Source: Halichondria panicea
Taxonomy: Eukaryota; Porifera; Demospongiae; Suberitida; Halichondriidae
Assembly (NCBI RefSeq): GCF_963675165.1
Contig: NC_087388.1
Coordinates: forward strand, 5,985,651-6,049,650
Direction of reading: 5' to 3'
DNA length: 64,000 nt
The notes beneath the pieces are model-generated. The model was not told where the DNA came from and ran no database searches. It saw only the letters and a program-made list of their open reading frames with translations. The translations under genes were made by a program, and so were the position numbers. Shown piece after piece: positions 34,121-45,639 of this stretch (its first letter is position 1; each line of letters opens with the position of its first letter).

Positions 34121-35716
34121 GCCAAGAACTAAATGAGTCACCCCGGTGTTGTAACTGTTGTACTCGTATTAGTGTAACTTTCAGTGTTACATTGATTGGC
34201 TTAATTGCCCTTGCTGTCTACTGTTTCACTCCACAAAAAGGTGAGTGTGCATGGATGGTACAATGTACATGTACGTACAGCGGTTTTCAGAGTTCTCGCA
34301 TCTCAATGTCTAGAGCGGAAGTACCTGTCACGTGATATTTTTGTAACAGTACATCACACTAACATTAATATTGCTGAGTCAGGCAAGTGTTTTTACTCTG
34401 ACTTGTAAATTTTCGATCTATTTAGTACTAACTAGAGACTACTGAAAATAGGAGTGTAGCTTCCCAGTATTAAAGAACTGTTTGAAGTGGCTTTACCCGG
34501 CCTGTCCGCTCATTTTGTTTTGCTGCAAGCTATTAAATGAGAGTCATATGGACATCAAAATCTGTCTTAGCTCCAGACGTCCAGTCCTGTGTGTCTAGTA
34601 GTAGTAGCTCACAAAACTATTGGAACTGCTCAAAGATATAACTTTCAGCTTCAGCTAGCTAGAGCTAGCTGTGGCGCAAAGATTTGCAAAGCCTTCCTAG
34701 ATCGATTTTCTCCCAGCTTAACGCAAATCGAGAAAACTTGGTTTTGAATGACTAGTGTATTATGTAACCATTCACGTGACAGGTACTTCTGCTCTAGACA
34801 CTGAAATGCAAGAACTCTGAAAACCGCTGTATGTCCTGATATAAATTATAATTGGGGGTGGGGGCAATAGTATCTATTGTAGAGCAGTGTTTACCAGAGG
34901 AGGAAGGACTCATTTGACCTTATAGGCACTAATTTATTGTAACAGTTTAATGAACTTCTTTGAGCGTTTCATCTTTTTTCTTTATAAATCCACGTGTTGG
35001 ACACATATTTCCATCTTATTTCGATTATGGATGTTTCTTTAGCCTTTGCAGATCCTCCACCTCTTGAAATGGCCACAATCCCTCCCAGATATTTTACCAC
35101 TGCAGACCCGCCTAAAACCACACCCTCTGTAATACCAGCCTACACTGGCAAGCTAACAGGCACTATCATTACTAGAGGTATGCAATTGCAGTATAACCTT
35201 CCATTCAACTTAATAGCATCTTGATATTTACGAGCGTAATGATAGCCCATGGTATACATTTCAATACATCACCTTCATCAGATCTCCCATGCACTCCTTA
35301 GCTCTTTCACTCGGAGTACTCTATTTTTCACAACTGCTATAATTATAGTATTAATTCTTGCACTGTGTTCTATTATACATGTAGGTGATCGTCCTAAAAT
35401 GACACAGCTTCGTAGCTTCAAACTGAGGACTGGAAAAACAATCGATTTCGCCTCCAATATTGCCCTTGACTACAGAAAAGTGGGCCAACTTTTGCTTGAA
35501 GGATCCAATGACGTTGATATTCTAGAAATGAGTCATCATCATGAAACCAAGGATATTGCTGATAGAATTCTAGTGGACTGGCTGAGTGCAAAAGGCAAAC
35601 TCCCTGTTACATGGGGAACATTGATTGACGTTATAAAAGAGTCTGGTTTGAGTAGTTTAGTATATGATATTGAAGGTCAGTTGTCAGATCTACATAGAGA
35701 TCATGATGAATTGTAG
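34121..35716 (+). CDS. Gene K: single-TM protein with C-terminal Death domain (5' exon not found)
   Basis: Three exons join in phase: 34121-34240, 35052-35177, 35385-35716. Exon 1 encodes CCNCCTRISVTFSV then a TM helix (TLIGLIALAVYCF). Exon 2 is Pro/Thr-rich (PPRYFTTADPPKTTPSVIPA). Exon 3 is a Death domain of about 100 residues (DYRKVGQLLLEGSNDVDILE, ILVDWLSAKGKLPVTWGTLI) ending at TAG 35716. The start exon, which must end in phase 1, was not identified. An ATG at 34014 gives a short ORF with a donor in the wrong phase. Unlike the other genes the Death domain is C-terminal to the TM. Possibly an adaptor or co-receptor for the Death-containing receptors; that is inference. Confidence 0.65.
34278..34829. 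mobile_element. Tc1/mariner-like MITE in gene K intron, 552 bp
   Basis: Inverted ends of about 60 bp (CAGCGGTTTTCAGAGTTCT; GAAGTACCTGTCACGTGA) flanked by TA on both sides. No ORF. Confidence 0.75.
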
Positions 35717-35719
35717 GCT

Positions 35720-37000
35720 TTTGTATACGTATATATATAGAACAATGTTTATGTGCAAATTATAATTATGGCCAAATACCTATCTACGTAGGTATATCTT
35801 AATAATTAGTGAGTCAGGGCCATGTAGTGACAGACGCGCAGTTGGAGCCAAAGAGATCAGCCATAGTTTCTAAAATTCAATCTGTGAAAAATTAATTACT
35901 ACATCAGCTGCTCATGATAAGCTGATGTGTGTGAAGGCAAGTTTAAATTTGCAAATATATAGAAACTATAACTGCAGACCATAATTACATTTAGGGGGGA
36001 GAGGATTATTAAGAGGGCAGCGTATAGGGAATGTTTTGAAGCCTGCAAAGGTAGTCATGCCTTGAGGCTTAAATGCGATTATGTGACCAAGAGGCATTAA
36101 TAACCATCCCTACGGTAGATGAATACAGCATGCATGTAGCCACCAAGATATAGCGTGGGAGTCATGCAATAGATGCAGGGATTCATTTACTATTCATGTG
36201 TGTTACACAGGGGCGTACACAGGGTGGTGCTTAGGGTGCTCCAGCACCCCCATCCAGACTCTGGTGCTCCAGCACCCTATCCAGACTCAGACTGAGAAGC
36301 TCAAGTAGATAGTTCAACCATCACTGGCTGGCTAGAAGGAAGCTACACTTACTGCAGCTATCTACAGCTTAATAGTGATAGTTACAATAACTTTATACCA
36401 GTTAGATCTAGCTAGCTAGCTAAGCTGGCCTAAAAAACTTACTTTTCTTCGATCGTTACTGGGATATCCATGGGAACTAGTAAAGAGTGGGGAGGGGCTC
36501 AATAATAAGGCTAGGCAGCAGGAAGTGGTTTGCTGTATCAAACACATGCAACACTGAGCTTGCTTCACAACATGCAGCACAACAAGGTCCTTGGATCCAG
36601 GTACATGAGGTACATGAATGTATAGTATAATTATATAATTAAGCCTACATGTATGTACAATAAATTAATAATAATCAATGTTTGCAATGTAAACTACAAA
36701 GTCTCTTTTCCTCAACATCAAGGTACTGGTGGTCATACTTTGTACGCTGCCTGTCACCTCCTGGTAAGGTGATCAATCTTTTAGTGGCCTGAAAAGAAAA
36801 GAATCAAGACTGTCGTCAGATCAAGCAAAGGAACAAACGTTTATCATCACTTACACTTCTACATTTACACAGAGACTAGACTAGACATGATTGCATTGAC
36901 ATTTGACATACCTTAAGAAGAGTTGGCTAGAGTTTGCCATCCCAGGCTAATTGTTATAGTGGGTAATCGGTTAGAGTAATAAAACAGTAATCTTGTGCAG
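35720..37000. other. No gene recognised; repeat remnants
   Basis: Contains a hAT-like end (CAGGGGCGTACACAGGGTGG at about 36208). A segment at 36030-36170 (GGGAATGTTTTGAAGCCTGC, ATAGCGTGGGAGTCA) is also found at about 13455-13580. Confidence 0.45.
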
Positions 37001-38696
37001 ATAGTGACCCAGTTTGCAGAATGTATGGAGGGTAGCAATCATGTTCGCCAACCGTTCACTTCTTATTGCTTGCATAAAATGCTTCACAAGATCCTGAAGA
37101 ATCGTAATCAAGTTACAATTCCTAGAATAGTAGACCGTATTAAAGAGAACATGTTACCTCTTCCAGAAGAACCTGATGAGATTCATGATTTGCTTACTGG
37201 TATTCAAAGCCTGTCAGACGAGTTTGAGTTTGTATGTGGGGAGCATACTAATGTTGCAGATATTCAAATAAGAAAGAAAGGTAAGTGAGTAGCTATACTG
37301 TACGTGCAAAGTGTCACATTACTCTACAGGATCGAGAGACAGAAGTCTTTCAACAACAAGAAAGTATAAACGTCCCTCAGAATGTTACAGTTCCAGCTGA
37401 TACTGAAGATCAGGAAACATCCGATTACTCTAATGCAAGTGAGGTACTACCAAATTTGTTTTATATTGTAAGAAAAGTGTACAGTAAAGTACTATTACTA
37501 AACACCCCTCAGAATTTTGTGATTCCAGCAGATAATGAAAAACTGGAAATACCTGGCTACCACTCTAATTAATGCAAGCAGCAATAAACTACCGTTTTTG
37601 CAAACATCACGTACAGAGGTATACTGCATGTAATGTATGATGCATGTGCACATTAGTATAGGCAAGAATGTAGTTTTTTTATAATACGATAATTATGTGC
37701 ATTCAGTTATGTTCTTCTTTGATCTTAAACAGGTGCAGAATACAACACAAAACTATGAGACAAATGAATGTTACCAAATTACATTGGGAGCATGCTTTTG
37801 CAGTTGCTGTTGTTGTTTTATTGTCTCCTTAATCCTCGGAATATGTGGTGCAGTATTGTACGATAGATATTTACTCGTTGGTACTACTGATGTGGTACAA
37901 ATTCACCGGCAATCTGTACCACTAATCGCAATACAGGATCCATCGACTAACTTTGTTAGGCTATCCGAAATTAGTGGAACAGACTTAGTTACCATTATCT
38001 TCTATAAGTTAAGCGATTGCTCTTCTTCAGCTGCATTCATGGACGTTGAGTTCAATGAGATGGTGAATGTAAGCTTTAGCTCTCCAACTATCAAGAGCAA
38101 GGCTGTTACTGAGTTGTATCTGGCAGAAAACACTACACTTACTGTAAATATCACCACCAATGTGCCCTCAACAAATTCTTGTTTTATAGCTCTCGTTGTT
38201 TTTGACGATTTTACCAATTACTTAAACTTCATTTCAAGCTCTTCGTTGGGCAATTACTATTTTATGGATTGCATTGCTAACGAAAAATCACGAACAAAGA
38301 TTTTAATGTTCAACAGACCATCGTACTACTATATTGGTGTTTATACAGATTTTCCAACTGAAGCTACTACTTTCTCTTTACACTTGGTTGGTTGGGACAT
38401 ATCTTCAATATGACACTTCAGAAGGGACCCCTGTCTGCTTTATAAGCTCTCTTGAGGATTTAAGTTGTGAGTTTTCTCCGAGCACCAACCAGGAATTTTG
38501 TATTGTTGGCTTTGTGCCACCTGCTAATCAGCAATTTGGAATAAGAGGAACAACTGTAGAATATTACACTGCTGATAACTCAGATACAGCAATAAACACA
38601 TTTTTTTTTATTCCTCTAATTTGCTCTGTTTTTGGGTGTTGTCTTCTGCTATGTTTTATTAGTTGTACAATGTATAGACCAGACCAACGCCAGTGA
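37001..38696 (+). pseudogene. Gene L: MID-TM-gamma gene, 5'-truncated with a 4-bp frameshift
   Basis: Begins at an acceptor (TCTTGTGCAG) into the middle of the MID domain (IVTQFAECMEGSNHVRQPF), exon 37001-37280. Two linker exons follow (NVTVPADTEDQETSDYSNAS; NFVIPADNEKLEIPGYHSN). The exon 37733-38696 carries Cys-rich TM1 (CFCSCCCCFIVSLILGICG), the gamma ectodomain and TM2. In the ectodomain, TTGGTTGGTTGGG at 38386-38393 has an extra GGTT compared with gene I and stops the frame at WDISSI. The remaining 100 codons are open in the next frame. No CARD or ankyrin exons are seen upstream. The single clean lesion suggests recent inactivation, or a sequencing or allelic difference. Confidence 0.75.
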
Positions 38697-38825
38697 AGCT
38701 CAATGTTTAATTATTGTTTGATCTTGTTAATTACAGTACACTCTCGTCACCCTTGGGTATGAGGCAGCAGCTTGGCCGCAATATATTTTAGAAAATAGCC
38801 ATGGCTAAATAGCTGGTCCTACCTA

Positions 38826-38895
38826 TAGTCTCAATTCAAGGCCGATTAAAATATGGCCTGGGGGTGATAGTGCGCATGCGCTTCAAATTACCTAA
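38826..38895. mobile_element. Left end of a TAGCCTCG-family element
   Basis: TAGTCTCAATTCAAGGCCGA through GGGTGATAGTGCGCATGCGC matches the first 70 bp of the 15182 element. No right end found. GCGCATGCGC at 38872-38881. Confidence 0.6.
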
Positions 38896-39180
38896 GTAAT
38901 AAATCAGTTGTTGACTGGTTGCCTAGTAAATTATAGTCAACCAGTCAATAATAACATGCATGTACATCAGTAAAAGGAATTATTGGTACAAACGGCGCCC
39001 CATAGTTGCCAGCCCCTGCATGGCAATAATTATAATAAACAAATTCATTTCCATATAAACAGAAAGAGAGCATGCAACTGTATAGCTACAGAAATTCTAT
39101 ATAGGCATGCATGCACAAAACAATTCATCTGCAACACAAAACTGACTACATACATATAACCATGCACTTTTACATAATAA

Positions 39181-40766
39181 TTATAACAAAATAAATACTG
39201 ATATCAAACTTAAAAATATTAGAAGTGTAGTGCAAGCCATCGATCTTACAGCAGCTGCTTCAACTACAGCAAGAAGACAAAATTCAGTTGAAGTTGAAGC
39301 CTCCAATATCTCTAGTTGAATTGTACAATTGTCCACAGAGTTATAGGTTTCACATTTACCATACAAATTATTCCTAAGTTTCTTGATATCATATTTATAC
39401 ACAGTTCCAGAAATCTTAATATTAAAGGTGAATTCGTTTGTAGATGTATAAACGTACAGACCAGTAGAGTAGTACGAATTCTTCTTAAATATTACTGTTT
39501 TGGATGTTTTATAGTCATTAATGCAGATCACACTGAGCGAGTTATATTATGTACTCCAGCATCAAAAAACTCCAAATAAAGTTCTTGATCATCGAATATT
39601 ACTAGACTGACAGCTAGACAGTCTGAAGAATTTTTAGGGATACTAGAAGTACTAAATGATGTATGAAACACAGTAATACTGTACGACAGAGTAGTCCCAC
39701 TCAAATAATATGCTTGATCTATATGTTTGCTTGAGGTTAGTTCTGAATATGTTGTCTTCACTTTAACCATGTTGATGTCATCACCTTGACAGCCAGTAAG
39801 AAAGAATACCATGATAAATCCGTAGTAAATAATCACAACATTTGGATGATTATCCCAACTTTCCGATAAAATAACTCGTATGTCTAACGAGTCATATGCA
39901 CCACTTAGGGTTAATTTTTGAACAAAGATCACAGATATAGGGCTGGCAGTGGATATACACCAGTATATCTTATAGTATATCTATCTGGCATGCCCTTGGT
40001 ATTCAAAGCACATAGTTCTGTTCGAATAATCCCTTTTATCATCTGCTGATACTCAGTACTCGGTTCTATTAGAATAATCTTCGGCTGATACTCGGTACTC
40101 GAAGTACTCGGTTCTGTTTGAATAATCTTCTGCTGATACTCAGAGGGTTTTAATGTTGTACCCTGTGTGGTAGCCAAAAAAAAAAGCCCAACTAGGATAA
40201 AGATGAAAAATAGCAAACAAATATTGTTATCGACCTCCAGCTTAATAATAGGTTGATTGATTCCTGCTTTGATTCCTGCTACGTTGACCTATATATATAT
40301 ACATTATGTTGAAATGCAGTTAATTTATAGTATAATTATACTGAAACATAAAACAAGTCTGTCTACATGTCATCCCATAATTATAACTACTATCTATCGT
40401 TGACAATCTACAAGTTAGATTCTGGGATTGATTATACAACTCACATTGTTCTAATTGATTTTGTCTCTGTATAAATGCATCATCGAGTTTTTGCACTGTA
40501 AACTCCGTAAAATCACCAGCTGTTTTAAGAGCACTAACGAATGAATGGAATACCTGTGGATTATTTTCTATCTGACTTGCCACAGCATCAAGTATTAATC
40601 GTGCTTTGTCACCAACATCATGAGTGTCATTCCTAACATATTCTTGATTGGCTGGTGCTAGGAACTCTAATATCTTATCACTGACATCTTTAGGAGACTG
40701 CTTGATGCAAATAAGAAGACTACTGCGACAGTCATTGAATGCTTTGCACTCTGCTGACTTAGACAT
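39181..40766 (-). pseudogene. Gene P: CARD1-TM-alpha gene with frameshifts
   Basis: The CARD1 exon starts at ATG 40766 (SSLLICIKQSPKDVSDKILE, HDVGDKARLILDAV) with a GTGAGT donor at about 40440. The TM exon starts near 40216 (MLFFIFILVGLFFLATTQG), then a Ser/Thr/Glu stalk with repeats of EYQ(P/Q)KII. The alpha-type ectodomain (SKHIDQAYYLSGTTLSYSI, SLVIFDDQELYLEFFDAGVH, NSYYSTGLYVYT) ends with a hydrophobic C-terminus. The frame is broken at about 39970 and again at 39528-39532, where an extra TG makes GTGTGATC. No ankyrin or Death domain. It pairs CARD1 with the alpha ectodomain, a combination not seen elsewhere in the window. Confidence 0.7.
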
Positions 40767-41049
40767 AATGCTTCTTGATAGTAAGGCCACACAAAGTCAA
40801 TTTGTAGTTTTAAAATAATAATGATATTCATATAATTTTTAATTGAAACACACCCCCAACTTCCTCAATAAGCGGAAGTGCATAATTATTTTTCTGTGAT
40901 CTCTCATTATCTACTTGATAGAGCAAAACAATCTCTTCTTTTATCTATGCTTCAGTGTATTTCTGAAATTTGAAAGCCATGGTATACATGGCGACTTAAT
41001 TGCTGAAGTGGTTTCAGGCCTTTCTAATGAATAATAGGGCATGCATAAA

Positions 41050-41480
41050 TCACTGCTACTCACAATGGTCCAGCGTCACATCTGGGGTTCCCCAGGACTC
41101 AATCGTAGGCCTACTAACTAGTATACATTAATGATACGTAACATCCAAGGCCAGGCTGTTTGCAGACGATTATGAGAAGTCAAAACACTGGCCATGCAGT
41201 GACTCCAAATTACTTCAAAGTGACCTCAACAAATTGGTCTAACAGATGGCAACTCACCAAAATTACAGTACGTGTGTATTTCCAATAACAAACCACCACT
41301 TATCAATACCTCAACAATGCCAACCTTGAATGGCTTCAAGCATTCCTTCGCCTTCACCGCCCTTGTACTCCCACACCTGGAGTTCTCAGCCCCAGTCTGC
41401 ATGCATGGTCGCCACACTTGAAAAAACATTTGAGCACAAGCATGAAACGGTGCCCAAAGCTATCGCTCTATAGTGTAGAC
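41050..41480 (+). pseudogene. Non-LTR reverse transcriptase fragment (decayed)
   Basis: Plus-strand remains of an RT: SVTSGVPQDSIVGLL, then LFADDY (catalytic FADD box), then DSKLLQSDLNKLV, and LVLPHLEFSAPV near the end, all in shifting frames. The pattern fits Jockey/CR1-type LINEs. Internal stops and deletions throughout. Confidence 0.7.
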
Positions 41481-41499
41481 TAGAGCTAGCTAACTATAT

Positions 41500-42313
41500 A
41501 TATATATATATATATAATATACACTATTGTAAGTAGAATAGCAACCTCCTACTGACAAACAGCTATTATTGATTTTGGAGAGAATCTGAGACTGCAATAG
41601 CGTTCAATGTACTATAGTAAGTAGTCTTTGCTCGAGAAAAAGCTTTTGTTTGCAAGATAGCATTGCTAAAATCACTTAGCTATACAATAGACTCTCGCTA
41701 ATCCGGCTCTAGGTTTTAAGTTAAGTGCCTGCAGCTGATCAAATCATGATCTAACCGTGTACCCAGCCTTCTCAAATAGTACAATGCATATTACTCATAT
41801 ACTGACCTATAACTGAATTCAATGCAATATAGGGGGGAGGTTGAACTAGGGGGATATCCCCCTTCTCTCTCCCTGTATGAAGGGGCGTTTCTAGAAATTG
41901 AAACAGAGGGTGCTCAGGGGCAGATCGGGTTCTAAAAGCGTTACTGAGAATTTGCTAAAAGTGGTCAACTGCCTATAATTATAGCTACAGGCTTGTGACG
42001 GTCAAGATTGTTCTTTTGGATGACTAATTAGACGACAGAAGGAAGTCACTGCACTATACATGTACATGTACATAATAACATTGCCAATGCTGATTGTGCA
42101 TACTCAATTAGGCGTAGTCATGGACTTATAACACGAGCCAATGCAGTTTGATGTGCATCAGTCTAGAATTCGAGAGACAACTGCTAGACCAGTACTACTG
42201 ATAGCTATAGATTAGTCACATGGTTGTCTGGGAGGCCATGGGGTGCTCAAGCCCCATTAGATCGATTGACACGCCACTGCTGTAATACTGTACTTTCGTG
42301 CCATGTACACCCT
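41500..42313. other. No gene recognised
   Basis: Starts with a TA-repeat stretch (41494-41516). Contains hAT-like fragments (GGGGCGTTTCTAGAAATTG at 41882). No coding signal. Confidence 0.4.
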
Positions 42314-43069
42314 GATTGCAATTACAGACAGCGCATGCAACTGTTTGCAATTTGCAAGCAGTTGCATGCGCTGTCTGTAATCAGTGGACTGGACTACTGG
42401 ACTGAACTTTGACCTGACATAACAAGACCACAATGACAAAATGGTTGTAAACATAAAACACATACTTTTACCACATAGATATCTAGCTATACATTACAAA
42501 CATACCCAATAACACAATGATAAGCAGCATTCTTGCTTGCATGGACAATTGTTTATAGGCTCAAAGTAGGGGAAATTACACAAACACAGGAAACGTTACA
42601 GGTAGATCTACAGTGAGTAAACATTTCCCAAGTGTGCCTTTTTCAAACCCCTTCTGAAACAGCACCCCCTTTTTCAAGTGATTTTCCTTGTACAGGAACA
42701 TCCTTTGTATCTACTACGACCGGATCTGATACAAATAGTGAGGGGGATGCTCATCCGTCTTGTTTGTGGTTTATAGTTTACTAGAAAAGATAAGTGTGTA
42801 TGTGCAACGGCTTCATGGAAAGTATGACAGCAGTATGCACACAGCTAGAGCATGCACATAGACTCGATCTTCGTACACCTACGTTTGAGCCTAAAAGCAA
42901 CAGTTCTATACAATTGTGGTTCAATTAAAGCAAGAATGCATCATGGCAGCTAAGCCCCAGTTACCTGTCCTCCTATACAGAAAGCTAAACATGCTCTTCC
43001 ATCATCATGCAAACCTAAAGACAAGCATTACTTTTTGTTCTTGCAACAGTAGGTGTTTTGTAATGTAGC

Positions 43070-44377
43070 TTTTTTTTTTTTTTTTTTGGGAGTAAACAAC
43101 ACCTTTATGGTGGAAGCAAGTAAATAATAGTATAATAAAATAATAAAACAAAGAACAGTGTATGTAAAATAGTGTGTACATGAGGTGAACAGTTAGTTTG
43201 TTATTTTTGCTGCAAGCTGGCCTCTGCTATAACCAGGTCCACAGGTGACATCTTCATAGCGTGGCCTCTTGATGAACGAGCGCCACGTATGCATTGAATG
43301 GCGGACCTGAGCAGGCTGAAAGAGAGGGAGCATCTCAGCCAGTGCAGGGTGGTGCTGTAGGGTTGGTCCCATTTCTCTGCTAGCAGGGAGGCCAGTCGTT
43401 TGTAGAAGTTTGTAGCTTGTTTTGAAAGGCCGCCAGTCGCAGACATCACAATGGGGACGAAAGTAGCATGCTCCACTTCTCTCACCCTTTGTCCGTATGC
43501 ACGGATTTTTTCCCTCTCGTGCTTCCTGAAGCATTGGTCTAGGGTTGTGTTGCGATTTGAGGGAGCAAAAGGGTTGAAGACTCTGACGTCCATCAGGGTT
43601 CTCTCGCGTCTGCCTCCCCAGAGACCACTGGCAGCAACATCAAGCCTAGCACCTATGGTGGTATTTGCGCTTCTCCCGGACATGGTCTCTGTGGTGATCT
43701 CCTGAAGCTCTGGTTCAATTTGCACATCATTGCATACTTCAGTTAAGAGTCTCGCTGTTAAATCTCTTATTTCATTGTGACGCAGGGAAGGAAACCCACC
43801 GCGTGGGCAAGAAAGTATATGATCCACAACAAACGCAGCGCCACAGGCACAGTGTGTGGGGGTCTTGATGGGTGTCCAGCCGTAGCGTAGGGCCATGGCA
43901 TCAACAAAGGCACCCTTGTGGAGACAGAAGCCATGTTCCTTGATTGGCAGAGAAGTCAGCCAGCTCGAGGCACCTGATTGGCTTGCGAGGTCCATAGCTT
44001 TAGAGAGCTCAGGGGTTACTTCCTCTTGTAGGGTGGATGCAGCTTGCGTCATGTGCTCCCTTCGGTCACGCTGGATCTCGCGTTTGGCAGTTATCTGGTC
44101 CGCAAAGGCTTTGTAGGTGGGTTCACTACCCCTTAGGTTTATCAGAGGGGTGGTGATCTTGATGGAAGCATCCTGAGCGGGAGGAGGCGTCTGGTATTCC
44201 TAATCCACCTAGCCTTGCGGGTAGTGCCAGCAATTTTCTCATAGAGTCGTTTGGTGGTGGATGACCCGTGATGGATGGTAAAAATTCAGAGCGGATAGTG
44301 TCCTCTAGACTTCGTAGGTGGTTGCTTACATTGGGGACCGTACGGGAGATGTATGACCACTTGCTCGCCATGCCATG
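43070..44377 (-). mobile_element. 5'-truncated non-LTR retrotransposon, poly(A) and 13-bp TSD
   Basis: Minus-strand insertion. It ends in an 18-nt poly(A) (T run 43070-43087) and is flanked by TTTGTAATGTAGC on both sides (43057-43069, 44378-44390). The sharp duplication and intact tail show a fairly recent insertion by target-primed reverse transcription. It is truncated at the 5' end, directly before the ATG at 44371. Confidence 0.9.
43201..44371 (-). pseudogene. Retrotransposon polyprotein C-terminus (RT end plus nuclease-like region), frameshifted
   Basis: The first part (44371 to about 44180) matches the end of the reverse transcriptase/thumb region (KWSYISRTVPNVSNHLRSLE, LLALPARLGGLGIPDA). 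A frameshift near 44180 moves the rest (IKITTPLINLRGSEP on) to another frame, open to 43201. This part has a zinc-finger-like CACGAAFVVDHILSCPRGG, a following RHNEIRDLTARLLTEV, then GARLDVAASGLWGG and LMDVRVFNPFAPSN. The Cys/His motif followed by D...DVRV resembles the restriction-like endonuclease end of some non-LTR elements; this assignment is by pattern only. The ORF closes with TAA at 43201, 113 bp before the poly(A). Confidence 0.7.
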
Positions 44378-45141
44378 TTTGTAATGTAGCTAGATGTACT
44401 GTTTGCACAGACATTGCAAAATACTAAATCATTTACTGCATTACCACAAACCACCATACAATGTTGCTAAGTATAAATACATGTACATGCATTCATGTAA
44501 AAATAAAAGAGCAATGATGGCTTCTAGACTAGACTATGGGAACTCATAGAACAGTAGGGATCTACCAATTAACGCTTTATGCTGAGACTTGCATGCTGTT
44601 CAGTCTTCACACTGCTTTCCATACATGCAGTGGACGGTATAATTATCTGCTGGTATATGCAAGCTAGTCCCAGCTCATTCTCCGCTTTAAATCCTCACCA
44701 TAATTTGTATGTGAGTTTCCATACCACCAAGAGTAGATAAGAGCATCTACCATTGATACTACCTTATATATAGCGGGTAATTTTTGAGGGTCTAATTTTA
44801 TCTCGCAGATCAGCCATTTTTGTTATTAGCCCTCAAAGGTTCTATAGAAGCCATCATTGCTCAGGACTACATGTTGTTTGCATATTGTATGGTGATTTTG
44901 TGTAATCAGTGAGCTGATTTAGCAAGGTCTATGCAAACAGCTATACATGTGTCCAATCATTTGTCATTGTGGTCTTGTTATATATGAGGAAAAGGAATGT
45001 AATTGGTGTTGCAATAGTCAGGTCAAAGTCCAGTCCACTGATTACAGACAGCCTGCTAGTTGCATGCCCTCTTCTCCTTTATGGTGATACATTAATTTAT
45101 TCATGAGTTGGGTTTTCACTAACGGACTATTAGTCTGTAGT

Positions 45142-45477
45142 CTACAACTCATGACATATTTTACACATTCCTCTCAGCAATGCATTGTTGAGTATTTGCG
45201 CGGCAGCCTTCGGAAATCCATCAGTTGCTTCAAGTGCACTAACGAATGAATGAAAAACCAGTGGATCATATTCTATCTGAAGCAGCACAACATCAAGTAT
45301 TCGTCGTGCTTTGTCACCGTCATCATGAGTGTCATTCCTATGATCTCGATCGGCTCGTGCTAAGATCTTAAAAGGGAGTAAATGATCACTGACATCTTTA
45401 GGAGACTGCTTAATACAAGTAAAAAGACTGCTGTGACAGTCGTTGAATGCTTTGTACTCCGCTGACTTTATAGACAA
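45142..45477 (-). pseudogene. Gene N: CARD1-only ORF without ATG
   Basis: An open CARD1 (SAEYKAFNDCHSSLFTCIKQ, DKARRILDVVLLQIEYD) in which the conserved start ATG of MSES is TTG. It ends at about 111 codons without linker exons or other family exons downstream. Head-to-head with gene O, 162 bp apart, as an inverted duplication. Confidence 0.6.
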
Positions 45478-45639
45478 TCTATGTTTTAGATCTAGATCTA
45501 TCTACATGCAGTCATGCATGCAGGAAGTGAAATAATTAATATGTGTAATTGAGAGGTGTGTGCTTAGCCTTTGTCTTTGGTCAGATATATGAAAGGGAGT
45601 GGTTTCCAGTCTATAGATCTATTTACTGGCATATGCATC

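Larger units (their letters stand above)
42320..45066. repeat. Large inverted repeat pair, possible 2.7-kb element
   Basis: CTGTCTGTAATCAGTGGACT...TTTGACCTGAC...AACAAGACCACAATGACAAA at 42370-42440 recurs inverted at 44955-45050. At the left end there is also a near-perfect hairpin with arms of about 30 nt around 42350 (ATTACAGACAGCGCATGCAA and its complement). A non-LTR insertion lies inside. This could be a DNA element with 100-bp inverted ends. Confidence 0.5.

Noticed and set aside
43193-43534. Plus- and minus-strand ORFs overlapping the retrotransposon end
   Set aside because: Shadows of the element's real frame (CRGARSSRGHAMKMS side); no independent motif.
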